Of a stretch of 64,000 nucleotides of DNA, positions 45,269-58,203 are shown piece after piece. The notes beneath the pieces were generated by a model. The model saw nothing but the letters and a program-made list of their open reading frames with translations. It searched no databases and was not told where the DNA came from. Numbering within the stretch: position 1 is the first letter of the stretch; each line of letters opens with the position of its first letter. Origin of the DNA: Marinihelvus fidelis (GTDB taxonomy: Bacteria > Pseudomonadota > Gammaproteobacteria > Xanthomonadales > SZUA-36); the NCBI RefSeq assembly GCF_008725655.1, contig NZ_VYXP01000002.1:1-64000 (forward strand), in the 5' to 3' direction. A program made the translations under genes and the position numbers.

Positions 45269-46480
45269 ATGACACGCAGAATCAGCATTATTGTGCTTCT
45301 CTCCGGCCTGCTGGGTCTGAGTCCAGACGCCTTTTCGGAAGCGCTGCGTGTGGCCACGTTCAACGTCGCCATGGGACTGGACCGGCAGGGCGCACTGGCC
45401 GAAAGGCTGTCTACCGGCGAGGACCCGGGCCTGCGCGCCATGGCCGAGGTGCTGCAGCGGGTCCGCCCGGATATCGTACTGGTCAACGAATTCGACTATG
45501 CCGCGTTCACACCGGCCGCGCAGCGACTGAGTAAGCATTACCTGGCCAGGGCCCAGAAACCGGAACTCGAGCCCATTGACTACCCCTACCACTACACTGC
45601 CCCGGTCAATACCGGCGTCGGCAGCGGTCTGGATCTTGATGGCGACGGCCAGTTGAATGGCCCGGGCGACGCCTGGGGTTTCGGCCGCTTCCCGGGCCAG
45701 TACGGCATGCTGCTGCTGTCACGCTGGCCCATCGATACCGAAACCGTGCGCACGTTCCAGAACTTCCGCTGGAGCCAGTTGCCGGGCAGTGAGCCACCGG
45801 CGGCGCCCGGCGAACCCGCGTTTTACGACGACGCCACCTGGGCGGCCCTGCGGCTGAGCTCGAAAAGCCACTGGGATATCCCGGTACAGACCCCGGCAGG
45901 GACCGTCCACGTGCTGGCCAGCCACCCCACCCCGCCCGTGTTCGATGGTCCCGAGGACCGCAACGGCCTGCGCAACCGCGATGAAATCCGTTTCTGGGCC
46001 GAGTACATCGAGCCGGGTCAGGGCGCAGCACTGGTCGACGACCAGGGCGTGGCCGGCGGCCTGCCGGTCGACGCGACCTGGGTCATGCTGGGCGACCTGA
46101 ACGCCGACCCACTGGATGGCGAATCACCACCGGGCGGAATCGACCGTTTCATGTCCGCCGACTGGGTCAATCACGATTGCACGCCCGCCAGTGCCGGCGG
46201 CGTCGATGCCGCGGAACGACAGGCCGGGGCCAATGCGCGCCATCGTGGCGACCCCGCGCACGATACCGCCGATTTCGACGACCGCCATGCCGGCAACCTG
46301 CGCGTCGATTACGTGCTGACCGGTTCTGCCAGCCGGGTTAGGGACTGCGGGGTGTTCTGGCCCGCCCCCGGGGAGCCGAGTCATAACATCGTCGAGTTTT
46401 CCGATCACCGACTGGTGTGGATTGACCTGGAACCGGCCGGATACAACCCAGCCACGGATAACAGGGTGACCGAGCCGTGA
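45269..46480 (+). CDS. Secreted endonuclease/exonuclease/phosphatase-family protein
   Basis: A 403-residue exported protein with a signal peptide (ISIIVLLSGLLGLSPDAFS) and an EEP-fold domain: VATFNVAM near the N-terminus, DIVLVNEFDY with the Glu, then HVLASHPTPPV, MLGDLNADP and a final FSDHRLVWIDL, which together form the metal site. The substrate may be nucleic acid, lipid or phosphate ester; it cannot be decided. ATG 45269 is chosen over 45224 because it gives the signal peptide. It is divergent from the beta-barrel gene and its stop overlaps the SufU-like start (GTGA). Confidence 0.87.
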   Translation: MTRRISIIVLLSGLLGLSPDAFSEALRVATFNVAMGLDRQGALAERLSTGEDPGLRAMAEVLQRVRPDIVLVNEFDYAAFTPAAQRLSKHYLARAQKPELEPIDYPYHYTAPVNTGVGSGLDLDGDGQLNGPGDAWGFGRFPGQYGMLLLSRWPIDTETVRTFQNFRWSQLPGSEPPAAPGEPAFYDDATWAALRLSSKSHWDIPVQTPAGTVHVLASHPTPPVFDGPEDRNGLRNRDEIRFWAEYIEPGQGAALVDDQGVAGGLPVDATWVMLGDLNADPLDGESPPGGIDRFMSADWVNHDCTPASAGGVDAAERQAGANARHRGDPAHDTADFDDRHAGNLRVDYVLTGSASRVRDCGVFWPAPGEPSHNIVEFSDHRLVWIDLEPAGYNPATDNRVTEP

Positions 46481-46926
46481 CCGGTGATGTTGAAAGCGAC
46501 GATAGCCTGGCAGCACTGTACCGGCAGGCGGTCCTGACCCACGCGGCCGCGCCTCACGGCCAAGGCGTGGCCATCGAGGCCACTCACGAGGCTGAAGGCC
46601 ATAACCCGCTATGCGGTGACCGGGTGGTCATCCGTTTGCAAATCTTGCCGGCGGACGGGCTAGTGAAAGCGGCGGCCTTCGACGGCGAGGCCTGCGCCAT
46701 CTGCCTGGCCTCGGCGTCGCTACTCTGCCAGCACCTGCCCGGCAAGGCACAGGGCGACCTGGAAGCAATGATCGATGGTTTCTCGGCCGCCCTGGTGAAC
46801 GGCGACCACGTGATTGAGAAATGCCCGGCCTTTCTGCAGCCGATGCTGGGCGTGCGTGCCTACCCGGCTCGCATCGCCTGCGCCACCCTGCCGTGGCGAA
46901 CCGCCATCGACGCCATTACCCCCTGA
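46477..46926 (+). CDS. sufU: SufU-like Fe-S/zinc scaffold protein
   Basis: A 149-residue NifU-N-domain protein of the SufU type. The three ligand regions are NPLCGDRV, FDGEACAICLASASLL and ARIACATLPW, the standard Cys arrangement. SufU transfers sulfur from the SufS desulfurase in Fe-S cluster assembly. No other suf genes are in the window, so the rest of the pathway lies elsewhere. The start is GTG, overlapping the previous stop (GTGA). It converges on uvrB 7 bp away. The length fits the family (about 140-150). Confidence 0.88.
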   Translation: MTGDVESDDSLAALYRQAVLTHAAAPHGQGVAIEATHEAEGHNPLCGDRVVIRLQILPADGLVKAAAFDGEACAICLASASLLCQHLPGKAQGDLEAMIDGFSAALVNGDHVIEKCPAFLQPMLGVRAYPARIACATLPWRTAIDAITP

Positions 46927-46933
46927 TCCCCGG

Positions 46934-48973
46934 CTACCCGGCCAGCGGGGATTTCAGCGCCTGCTCCTTCAGCTTCGCAATACGGTCGCGTGTCGCGGCG
47001 GCTTCTTCAAACTCCAGGTTCTCGGCGTGCCTGAACATGGCTTTTTCCAGCTCGGCGATCGCCCGACCCAGTTCGGCGGCGCTCATGCCGGCATAGTTGG
47101 CCTTTTGTTCCGCCACTTTCGCCATTGCCGTGGGGGCGCGTTTCGCGCCTGGGCGGCCGTCCCGGGCGCCATCCATGACATCGGCGATGCGCTTGGTCAC
47201 GGTGACTGGCGTAATGCCATGTTCTTCGTTCCAGGCCATCTGCTTCTGCCGGCGTCGCTCGGTCTCGTCCATGGCACGACGCATGGAGCCGGTGATCGTG
47301 TCGGCATACAGGATCACGCGGCCGCGAAGGTTGCGGGCGGCGCGGCCCATGGTCTGGATCAGCGAGCCCTCCGAGCGCAGGAAGCCTTCACGGTCGGCAT
47401 CGAGAATGGCGACCAGTGAAACCTCTGGCATATCAAGGCCTTCCCTGAGCAAGTTAATGCCAACTAGCACATCAAATTCGCCCAGTCGCAGGTCGCGAAT
47501 GATCTCCACGCGCTCCACCGTGTCAATATCGGAGTGCAGGTAGCGCACCTTCACGCCGTGCTCGGACAGGTAATCGGTCAGGTTCTCGGCCATCCGCTTG
47601 GTCAGCGTGGTCACCAGCACACGGTCGCCCATCTCGACCCGGTCGTTGATCTCGGACAGCAGGTCGTCGACCTGCTCGGCCACCGGCCGGATTTCCACTT
47701 CCGGGTCGACCAGGCCGGTCGGCCGCACCACCTGCTCCACCACTTCACCGCCGGAAAGCTCCAGCTCGTAGGGCCTGGGCGTGGCGGAGACAAACACGGT
47801 CTGGCCGGCTCGCGCTTCCCACTCTTCGAACTTAAGCGGCCGGTTGTCCAGCGCGGACGGCAGCCGGAAGCCGTAGCTGACCAGGTTTTCCTTGCGCGAG
47901 CGGTCGCCCTTGTACATCGCACCCAGCTGCGGAACCATCACGTGGCTCTCGTCCAGCACCAGCAGCGCGTCCTCGGGCAGGTAATCGAACAGCGTCGGCG
48001 GCGGCTCGCCGGCCTGTCGGCCGGTCAGGTGGCGCGAGTAATTCTCGATGCCATTGCAGTAACCCAGCTCCATCATCATTTCCATGTCGTAGCGGGTGCG
48101 CTGCTCCAGCCGCTGCGCCTCGACCAGCTTGTGCGCGTCGCGCAGTTGCTCCAGGCGGACCTTAAGCTCGTCGCCGATGGCCTGGACCGCGTCCAGCACG
48201 ATCTGCCGTGGCGTCACGTAATGCGATTTCGGGTAAATGGTGATGGCGTCGAGCTTCTCCAGCATCTCGCCGGTCAGCGGGTCGAACATGGCGATGTTCT
48301 CGACTTCCTCGTCGAACAGCTCCACGCGCACCGCCTGCGCATCCTCGTCGCCAGGAAAGATATCGATGACCTCGCCACGCACCCGGTAGGTGCCACGCCG
48401 CAGTTCCATGTCGTTACGGCCGTACTGCATCTCCGCCAGCCGCCGCAGGATGCCACGCTGGTCGATGATGTCGCCGCGCCTCAGCTTCAGCACCATGGAC
48501 AGGTACTGGCCCGGGTCGCCCAGGCCGTAGATCGCCGACACCGTGGCCACAATGATCACGTCGCGCCGCTCCAACAGCGCCTTGGTCGCCGACAACCGCA
48601 TCTGCTCGATGTGCTCATTGATCGACGCGTCCTTCTCGATATACGTATCGGAGGACGGCACGTAGGCCTCGGGCTGGTAGTAGTCGTAGTAGCTGACGAA
48701 GTACTCGACGGCATTGGCCGGGAAGAACTCGCGGAACTCGCCGTACAGCTGCGCCGCCAGGGTCTTGTTCGGAGCCATGATCATGGTCGGGCGCTGCACC
48801 CGCTCGATGACATTGGCCATGGTGAAGGTCTTGCCGGAGCCGGTGACACCCAGCAGGGTCTGATGCGGCTGGCCGCCATTCAACCCGTCGACCAGGCGCT
48901 CGATCGCCGCCGGCTGGTCACCGGCCGGACGAAACTTGCTGTGGAGTTCGAAACGGCGATCAGAATCACTCAT
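46934..48973 (-). CDS. uvrB: Excinuclease ABC subunit B
   Basis: UvrB, the damage-verifying helicase-like subunit of nucleotide excision repair. From ATG 48973 it has 679 residues. Walker A is [14 protein letters not shown] near residues 38-51, the beta-hairpin [20 protein letters not shown] follows, then helicase motifs ([41 protein letters not shown]). A C-terminal UVR domain ([18 protein letters not shown]) binds UvrC. The frame stays open to 49045, but the family starts close to the [13 protein letters not shown] block. It is divergent from the aminotransferase gene. Confidence 0.98.
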   Translation of the reverse strand: MSDSDRRFELHSKFRPAGDQPAAIERLVDGLNGGQPHQTLLGVTGSGKTFTMANVIERVQRPTMIMAPNKTLAAQLYGEFREFFPANAVEYFVSYYDYYQPEAYVPSSDTYIEKDASINEHIEQMRLSATKALLERRDVIIVATVSAIYGLGDPGQYLSMVLKLRRGDIIDQRGILRRLAEMQYGRNDMELRRGTYRVRGEVIDIFPGDEDAQAVRVELFDEEVENIAMFDPLTGEMLEKLDAITIYPKSHYVTPRQIVLDAVQAIGDELKVRLEQLRDAHKLVEAQRLEQRTRYDMEMMMELGYCNGIENYSRHLTGRQAGEPPPTLFDYLPEDALLVLDESHVMVPQLGAMYKGDRSRKENLVSYGFRLPSALDNRPLKFEEWEARAGQTVFVSATPRPYELELSGGEVVEQVVRPTGLVDPEVEIRPVAEQVDDLLSEINDRVEMGDRVLVTTLTKRMAENLTDYLSEHGVKVRYLHSDIDTVERVEIIRDLRLGEFDVLVGINLLREGLDMPEVSLVAILDADREGFLRSEGSLIQTMGRAARNLRGRVILYADTITGSMRRAMDETERRRQKQMAWNEEHGITPVTVTKRIADVMDGARDGRPGAKRAPTAMAKVAEQKANYAGMSAAELGRAIAELEKAMFRHAENLEFEEAAATRDRIAKLKEQALKSPLAG

Positions 48974-49112
48974 TTTCAGGCACTTCGGGGTCGTCGGGCA
49001 GGCCAAACTTGCTATTATACCGACCGGGGGATTCGTAACCGGCACTCGCCGTGTGCCGGACCGTGTTACCTATCCATTCATTTGATGATTTACTGCATTA
49101 CAGGATCAGTCC

Positions 49113-50300
<1,188 letters not shown>

Positions 50301-50303
<3 letters not shown>

Positions 50304-50402
50304 GTAGTGAGTAGTGAGTAGTGAGTAGTGAGTAGTGAGCAAGACTCTGCACCCTCTCTGGAGGTGTTTCCACTTCTTACCACTCACTACTCACCACTCA
50401 CC
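50301..50402. repeat. Heptamer array with complementary distal arm
   Basis: Five and a half TGAGTAG units start exactly at the aminotransferase stop codon (50301-50339). After about 40 bp, CACTCACTACTCACCACTCA at 50381-50400 is complementary to the array. The RNA would fold into a long imperfect hairpin. Confidence 0.8.
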
Positions 50403-50553
50403 ATCGACCAACTTCTCGAAGCCACAAACCGAATCAATCACTCGCTTTATCCCCCGCTCGGCGACGGTCTGTCGCAGGCATGACTTTCGGCGGTAACCTA
50501 TTCGCGGTGTGAACCGTCAGAGTCCCCATACGGTTTAATCTGGGTGGGGCGCT

Positions 50554-51762
50554 TTGGCACATATCCTGGTGGGATACGAACTCGGTGGCGGGCATGGCCA
50601 CCTGCATCGCCTGTTGCCGCTGGCACGGGCGCTGCAGGGGCGCGGTCACCGCGTCACGCTGTTCCTGCGCAATATCCTGGAGAACGCGGCGCTGCTGGCC
50701 GGCGAAAAGCTCGCCGTCCTGCCGGTGCCCGACCTGGCCGCCGCCCTGCCCGGCCATGACGCCAGCGCGCCCGCGGCCAGCTACCTGGACATCATGGGCG
50801 TGGGTGGTTTCAACCATGCCCAGTCCCTGCAGACCGGGCTGATGGTCTGGAATACGCTGCTCGAACAGACCCGCCCGGACCTGGTCATCGCCGACCACAG
50901 CCCGATCCTGATGCTGGCCTGCTTCGGCCGCTACCCGGTGCTCCAGTTCGCCGACGGCTTTACCCTGCCGCCGGCCCATCGCGTGACCTTTCCCCGTTTC
51001 CGTCCGGGCGCGGCGGCGCTGGTCGAGCCGGGCCACGTGCTGGGCGTGATGCAGGCCGCGCAGCGGCATTTCGGCCTGCCGCAGCCGCAGACCGTGACCG
51101 AGCCCTTCCGCACCGCCGGCCGCCTGGTTTGCACCCTGCCCGAGCTGGATCCCTACGCCACGCACAGGCGCGACCCCGTCGTCGGCCCGGTGGCCGACCT
51201 GCCGGAACCGGTGGAGCCGCCGCCGGGCCCACCGCGTTTCTTCGCCTACCTCGACCTGGCACACCGGCCCGCCTGGTCAATGATCAAGGCGCTGCGCGGC
51301 AGCCCAATGGGTGGCGAAATCTACGCCCGCGGAATGACCGACCAGGCCGCGCGCGCCATCGAGCGCCCCGGCCTGACCGTTCACCGCGATTTCCAGCCGT
51401 TGACAGACGTGTTCGCGCGAACCCATGTCGTCCTCCATCACGGCAGCAACGGCACCTGCTGCGCGGCGCTCGCCGCCGGCCGGCCCCAGATCATCGCGCC
51501 ATTGCAGATGGAGGCTCGGCTCACCGCCGACGCGGTCGTCGCCCGCGGCTGTGGTCACCTGCTGAAATCCGGTGGCGATACACCGCAGGTCCTTGGGCAG
51601 TTGCTCCACGCCATCACCGGCGACGGCGCCATGATGAACCGCGCCCGCCAGATCGCGGAACTCATTGCACGGCGCGGCAAGTACCAGCCCACTGAGCAGG
51701 CGCTCACTCTCTGCGACAACATTCTTGAGAGTGGCGGCGCACCGCTCCCGGCTTATGGGTGA
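50554..51762 (+). CDS. MGT-type (GT1-like) glycosyltransferase
   Basis: A 402-residue GT-B glycosyltransferase of the macrolide/flavonoid UDP-transferase type. The N-terminal HILVGYELGGGHGHLHRLLP is characteristic, and the C-terminal donor site reads VVLHHGSNGTCCAALAAGRP with the His-Gly pair. It starts with TTG at 50554, with GGGTGGGG upstream. Such enzymes glycosylate small lipophilic acceptors; the acceptor is unknown and no biosynthetic genes surround it. The stop codon is the first TGA of a heptamer array. Confidence 0.85.
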   Translation: MAHILVGYELGGGHGHLHRLLPLARALQGRGHRVTLFLRNILENAALLAGEKLAVLPVPDLAAALPGHDASAPAASYLDIMGVGGFNHAQSLQTGLMVWNTLLEQTRPDLVIADHSPILMLACFGRYPVLQFADGFTLPPAHRVTFPRFRPGAAALVEPGHVLGVMQAAQRHFGLPQPQTVTEPFRTAGRLVCTLPELDPYATHRRDPVVGPVADLPEPVEPPPGPPRFFAYLDLAHRPAWSMIKALRGSPMGGEIYARGMTDQAARAIERPGLTVHRDFQPLTDVFARTHVVLHHGSNGTCCAALAAGRPQIIAPLQMEARLTADAVVARGCGHLLKSGGDTPQVLGQLLHAITGDGAMMNRARQIAELIARRGKYQPTEQALTLCDNILESGGAPLPAYG

Positions 51763-51805
51763 CGGGTGACGGGTGACGGGTGACGCGTGACGCGTGACGC
51801 GTGAC
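51757..51805. repeat. Tandem heptamer array at a stop codon
   Basis: Seven 7-bp units, four GGGTGAC then three GCGTGAC. The first unit contains the stop codon of the glycosyltransferase gene. Additional single units appear at about 51822 and 51842. Confidence 0.85.
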
Positions 51806-51876
51806 GGGGGAGGTTCCTACAGGGTGACGGGGTATTGTGCTGATGACGCGTGATTCTTTCCGGTGCAGCATGGGGT

Positions 51877-52443
51877 ATGGGTGCGAACCGTCATGGTTGT
51901 GTGCTGACCAAGCCTGGGGCTGGCGGGTTCAGTTTGCTGGAGCTCGTGGTTGTGATGGGGGTTGCGGCGATCCTGCTGGGGGCTGGCGTTCCGGCACTGC
52001 GAGACTACCTGATGGACCTGCGGATGCGCGCGGCGGTCAATGCGCTGCATGCCGACCTGGCCTATGCCCGCTCTCGCGCCGTGTTCACCGGAATCAACGT
52101 GGTCGCCTGCCCTCGCAGCGCGCCAACGGCCACGGAGTGCGCCTCGTTGCCGGAATGGCATGGCGGCTGGATCGTCTTCGACGACCAGAACGGCGACCGG
52201 GAGCGCCAGGCGTCTGAGCCCATCGGCCGGCAGGTCACGCCCTTCGACCACTTGGTCATCGAGAGTGCCGCCGCCCGCCGCAGGTTACGCTTCCTGCCCA
52301 CCGGCACCGCGCCCGGAAGCAATGCGACGATCCGCTTCTGCGACACCCGCGGCAACCCCGACGCTCGCGCCCTGGCCCTGTCCAACACCGGCCGCCTGCG
52401 CCGCATGACATCGAGCGCGCCAACGGCCATTAACTGCAATTAA
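51877..52443 (+). CDS. GspH/FimT-type pseudopilin
   Basis: A 188-residue prepilin-like protein from ATG 51877 (GTG 51850 also in frame). The type III signal GFSLLELVVVMGVAAILLG has the cleavage Gly before F and Glu at +5, followed by the usual N-terminal helix. The C-terminal globular part has paired Cys residues (VVACPRS, TECASLP) and a final AINCN, the FimT/GspH pattern. Minor pseudopilins of this group prime type IV pilus or type II secretion pseudopili. It is alone here, with no pilus genes nearby, and ends 4 bp before the tRNA-Asn promoter. Confidence 0.85.
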   Translation: MGANRHGCVLTKPGAGGFSLLELVVVMGVAAILLGAGVPALRDYLMDLRMRAAVNALHADLAYARSRAVFTGINVVACPRSAPTATECASLPEWHGGWIVFDDQNGDRERQASEPIGRQVTPFDHLVIESAAARRRLRFLPTGTAPGSNATIRFCDTRGNPDARALALSNTGRLRRMTSSAPTAINCN

Positions 52444-52447
52444 TTGG

Positions 52448-52476
52448 TTGACTCACCCCATCCAAATCTGGACAAT
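52448..52476 (+). promoter_or_regulatory. Promoter of tRNA-Asn
   Basis: TTGACT (52448-52453) and GACAAT (52471-52476) are 17 bp apart. ACCGCGC follows as a GC-rich discriminator. Transcription would start about 7 bp before the tRNA 5' end. Confidence 0.6.
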
Positions 52477-52489
52477 ACCGCGCTTCCCT

Positions 52490-52566
52490 TCCCCGGTAGC
52501 TCAGCTGGTTAGAGCGGGTGACTGTTAATCACTAGGTCGGGGGTTCAAATCCCTCCCGGGGAGCCA
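52490..52566 (+). tRNA. tRNA-Asn (GTT)
   Basis: A 77-nt cloverleaf on the plus strand starts TCCCCGG and ends with encoded GCCA. The anticodon GTT lies in ACTGTTAAT. The 3' end is followed closely by a strong terminator. Confidence 0.96.
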
Positions 52567-52571
52567 GATCG

Positions 52572-52607
52572 AAAAAGGCCTCGCGAATCTGTTCGCGGGG
52601 CCTTTTT
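52572..52607. terminator. Bidirectional terminator after tRNA-Asn
   Basis: A 16-bp imperfect stem (AAAAAGGCCTCGCGAA with TTCGCGGGGCCTTTTT) around TCTG, with A tract on the left and T tract on the right. It ends the tRNA-Asn transcript and, on the other strand, the transporter transcript, whose stop overlaps its edge. Confidence 0.9.
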
Positions 52608-54436
52608 TATATGCCGATCAGCCCGTACGAAAACGCCAACACCACGCTCAGCACGATCCACAGCAGGATAGTCAGCGGCGTCCCTACCTTCACGAAGTCG
52701 CCAAACGTATAGCCGCCGGCGTTCATGACGAGCAGGTTGGTCTTGTAGGCCATCGGCGTGACGAAGCTGAGGTTGGCGCCGAACAACACGGCGAGCACGA
52801 ACGGCTCCAGTGGCATGCCCAGCTCGGAGGCGATACCAATCGCGATGGGGGTTCCGATGACGGCGGCGGCGTTGTTGGAGACGATGTTGGTGAGGATGGC
52901 CATCATCAACATCAGCATCGACAGCACCCACGGGGCCGACAGGCCCTGGCTGGCGAACAGGAAGACCTGGGCCAGGTAGTCGGCGCCGCCAGTTTTCATC
53001 AGCGCGGAGCCCAGTGCGAGCGAGGCGACGATGATCAGGATGACCTGCGCGGACAGCGCACGGGTCACGTCCTTCCATTCCAGGCAGCGTGTGGTGACCA
53101 GGAACAGGCAGCCGAGCAACGCACTGTACGCAATCGGCATGATGCCGGCGGCGGCCAGGCCGACCACGGCGATGATCGTGAACAGCGCGACCGGCGCCTT
53201 GCGGGTGTGCGGCAGGTCGGACGTGGCGTCCAGGACCAGCAGCTCGCCGCCGCGCTTGAGCAGCGAGATCCGGCGCGCCCTGCCCTGCACCAACAGCACG
53301 TCGCTGGCCTGCAGGCGACGATTCTCCAGGCCGGGTGTCTTGAACGACACCTCGGTGCCGGAACGGTGCAGCGCGAGCAGGTCCAGGCCAAAACGTTCCT
53401 TGAAACGGATATCGCGGATCAGCATGCCATGCAGCGGTGAGCCGGCGGTCACCACCACCTCGGCAAGTTGGGCATCCCCGCTGGCCAGTTCGTCGACATC
53501 GCGGCCGCCGGCCGTGACCACCTCGGCGCCCAGCAGCGCCGTGTATTCGCGCAGCCTGGCCACCGTGTCCTGCACCTGCAGGCGGTCGCCGGCCATGACG
53601 CTGACATCGGGCAGCGGCGCGATATGCAGGCCCTTGCGCAGGATCCGTTCGATGCGAAAGTCCTCGCCGGCCTTGGCCACCACGTCGGCGACGCTGCGGC
53701 CGACCAGTGCGTTGTCCTCGTCCAGTACCAGCTCGGCCTGGAACACCCGCGACGAGGTGTCCTGTAGCGGCGGATGCCGTTCCGGGATCATCCGTGGCGC
53801 GATCAGCCACAGGTAGATCACCGCGGCGACAGCGCCAATGAGCGCCGGTCCAGCGAAGTCGAACATGCCGAATTTTTCCATGCCCATGTCGGCGGCCACG
53901 GACACCACCAGCAGGTTCGTTGATGTACCAATCGTGGTGGCCATGCCGCCCACCAGCGTGGCGAAACCCATCGGCAACAGGATGCCCGAAGTCGACACGT
54001 TACTGCGCGCGGCCGCGCCGATCAGCATGGGCAGCATCAGCACCACGATGGGCGTGTTGTTGACGAAGGCACTCAGGGCGCCGCCAATCAACAATGTCAG
54101 CAGCAGCGCCAATGCCGGGCTCCATTTCCAGAACCGGCCCAGCCGCCGGGCCACGGGCTCCAGCGCGCCCGTGCGCACCAGCGCCTGGCCCACGATCATC
54201 AGCGCGCAGACGGCCACCAGCGCCTCGTGGCCAAAGCCGTAGAAGAATTCGTGCGCGTGGATGACGCGGGTGTCGGTCTCGAACGGGAACAGCTCGAAGC
54301 CGATGGCCAGCGCCACCAGCACGAACAGCGACGACGACTCCAACGGGATCTTCTCGCGGGTGAACAGGAACAGCGCCAGGCCGGTGAGCAGCAGCACCGC
54401 CAGGGCGTGGTCATTGGGCATCGCGGGAAAGTTCAT
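52607..54436 (-). CDS. SLC13-type permease with two RCK_C domains
   Basis: A 609-residue transporter. Two blocks of membrane segments surround a soluble region (about 215-395) with two TrkA-C/RCK_C-like domains (VFQAELVLDEDNALVGRS..., AEVVVTAGSPLHGMLIRDI). Family signatures are SAFVNNTPIVVLMLP in the first half and NIVSNNAAAVIGTPIAIG in the second, the paired SNT/NNT motifs of DASS carriers. It probably carries sulfate, dicarboxylates or related anions. Given the sulfotransferase in this window a sulfate role is conceivable, but no direct link exists. It is divergent from the lipoprotein gene. Confidence 0.9.
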   Translation of the reverse strand: MNFPAMPNDHALAVLLLTGLALFLFTREKIPLESSSLFVLVALAIGFELFPFETDTRVIHAHEFFYGFGHEALVAVCALMIVGQALVRTGALEPVARRLGRFWKWSPALALLLTLLIGGALSAFVNNTPIVVLMLPMLIGAAARSNVSTSGILLPMGFATLVGGMATTIGTSTNLLVVSVAADMGMEKFGMFDFAGPALIGAVAAVIYLWLIAPRMIPERHPPLQDTSSRVFQAELVLDEDNALVGRSVADVVAKAGEDFRIERILRKGLHIAPLPDVSVMAGDRLQVQDTVARLREYTALLGAEVVTAGGRDVDELASGDAQLAEVVVTAGSPLHGMLIRDIRFKERFGLDLLALHRSGTEVSFKTPGLENRRLQASDVLLVQGRARRISLLKRGGELLVLDATSDLPHTRKAPVALFTIIAVVGLAAAGIMPIAYSALLGCLFLVTTRCLEWKDVTRALSAQVILIIVASLALGSALMKTGGADYLAQVFLFASQGLSAPWVLSMLMLMMAILTNIVSNNAAAVIGTPIAIGIASELGMPLEPFVLAVLFGANLSFVTPMAYKTNLLVMNAGGYTFGDFVKVGTPLTILLWIVLSVVLAFSYGLIGI

Positions 54437-54496
54437 CGTCGTGGCTCGCTCCGGGATAGCGCTTGCGGGACCCCGCTATTCTGTCAGAATGCGCGC

Positions 54497-55432
54497 ATGA
54501 AAACTGCCTTCAGCCTGACCCTCTGCCTGCTTGTTCTCGCCGCTGCCAGCGGCTGCGAACGCGTTGATTCCGATACCAATCCGGATATCCGTTTCCGCGA
54601 GAGCGGCCCGGTACAGAACCCGGAACTCGATGAGATCAGCGGCCTGCAGGCCAGCCTTCGGAACCCCGGCGTGCTGTGGGTGCATAACGACGACGGGCCG
54701 GCGCGCGTGTTCGCGTTGGGCGCCGATGGCAGTGACCTGGGGTACTTCGACATTCACGACGCGGTAAACGTGGACTGGGAGGACATCGCCCTGGTACCCG
54801 GCGCCCGCCGCGACCTGCTGGTGCTGGCCGATGTCGGCGATAACCATGCCGCGCGCGAGCGCACCTGGCTGTACCTGGTCGAGGAACCGAAACCCGATGA
54901 AGATGGCCGCTTCAGTGGCACCCGAGAGGCCTTTCACTGGATATCACTGAGCTACCCGGATGGGCCGCGTGACACCGAATCAATCAGCTGGGACCCGGTC
55001 GGGCAGCGTTTGCTGGTGCTGAGCAAGCGCGACCTGCCGCCACGCCTGTACGCGATCGACGCCAACACGCTGCTCACGGAAAAGGAAGCGGAGCTGGAGT
55101 TCCTGGGGGAGATCGATCGCTTCCGCGCGCCCACGGCCGCCGACAAACGCGAGTTTGGCAAGCGAACGCCCTGGGTTTCCCAGCCCACGGGCATGGACAT
55201 CTCGGCCGACGGCCGCCGTGCGGCGGTGCTGACCTATCGCAGCCTGTACCTGTTCGAACGCGGGCCGGACATGGACTGGCTGCAGGGCCTGGGCACCGAG
55301 CCGGTGGAAATCATCGGCCCGCCGGGCGCCCATGACGAGGTGGTCGGCTTTGGGTCGGACAGCGGACAACTCTGGATTGGCACCGAGGGTGAGCACCCGC
55401 CGGTCTGGGAGTTTCGTATCGGCGCTGAGTAA
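54497..55432 (+). CDS. Lipoprotein with beta-propeller-like region, unknown function
   Basis: A 311-residue lipoprotein: signal peptide with lipobox LAAASGC, so Cys is lipidated. The mature part has strands separated by D/G turns, as in beta-propeller proteins (GVLWVHNDDGPARVFAL, DLLVLADVGDNHAA, QRLLVLSKRDLPPRLYAID). No catalytic signature is visible and I recognise no named family. The ATG at 54497 is preferred to upstream in-frame ATGs because of the lipobox. It converges on ligA 6 bp away. Confidence 0.75.
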   Translation: MKTAFSLTLCLLVLAAASGCERVDSDTNPDIRFRESGPVQNPELDEISGLQASLRNPGVLWVHNDDGPARVFALGADGSDLGYFDIHDAVNVDWEDIALVPGARRDLLVLADVGDNHAARERTWLYLVEEPKPDEDGRFSGTREAFHWISLSYPDGPRDTESISWDPVGQRLLVLSKRDLPPRLYAIDANTLLTEKEAELEFLGEIDRFRAPTAADKREFGKRTPWVSQPTGMDISADGRRAAVLTYRSLYLFERGPDMDWLQGLGTEPVEIIGPPGAHDEVVGFGSDSGQLWIGTEGEHPPVWEFRIGAE

Positions 55433-55438
55433 GCGCGT

Positions 55439-58182
<2,744 letters not shown>

Positions 58183-58203
58183 TCGTTCAGGCCCCGGGTC
58201 AGG

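Noticed and set aside
50434-51264. Minus-strand 276-codon frame
   Set aside because: It is the shadow of the MGT-type glycosyltransferase; its composition is typical of a GC-rich antisense frame.
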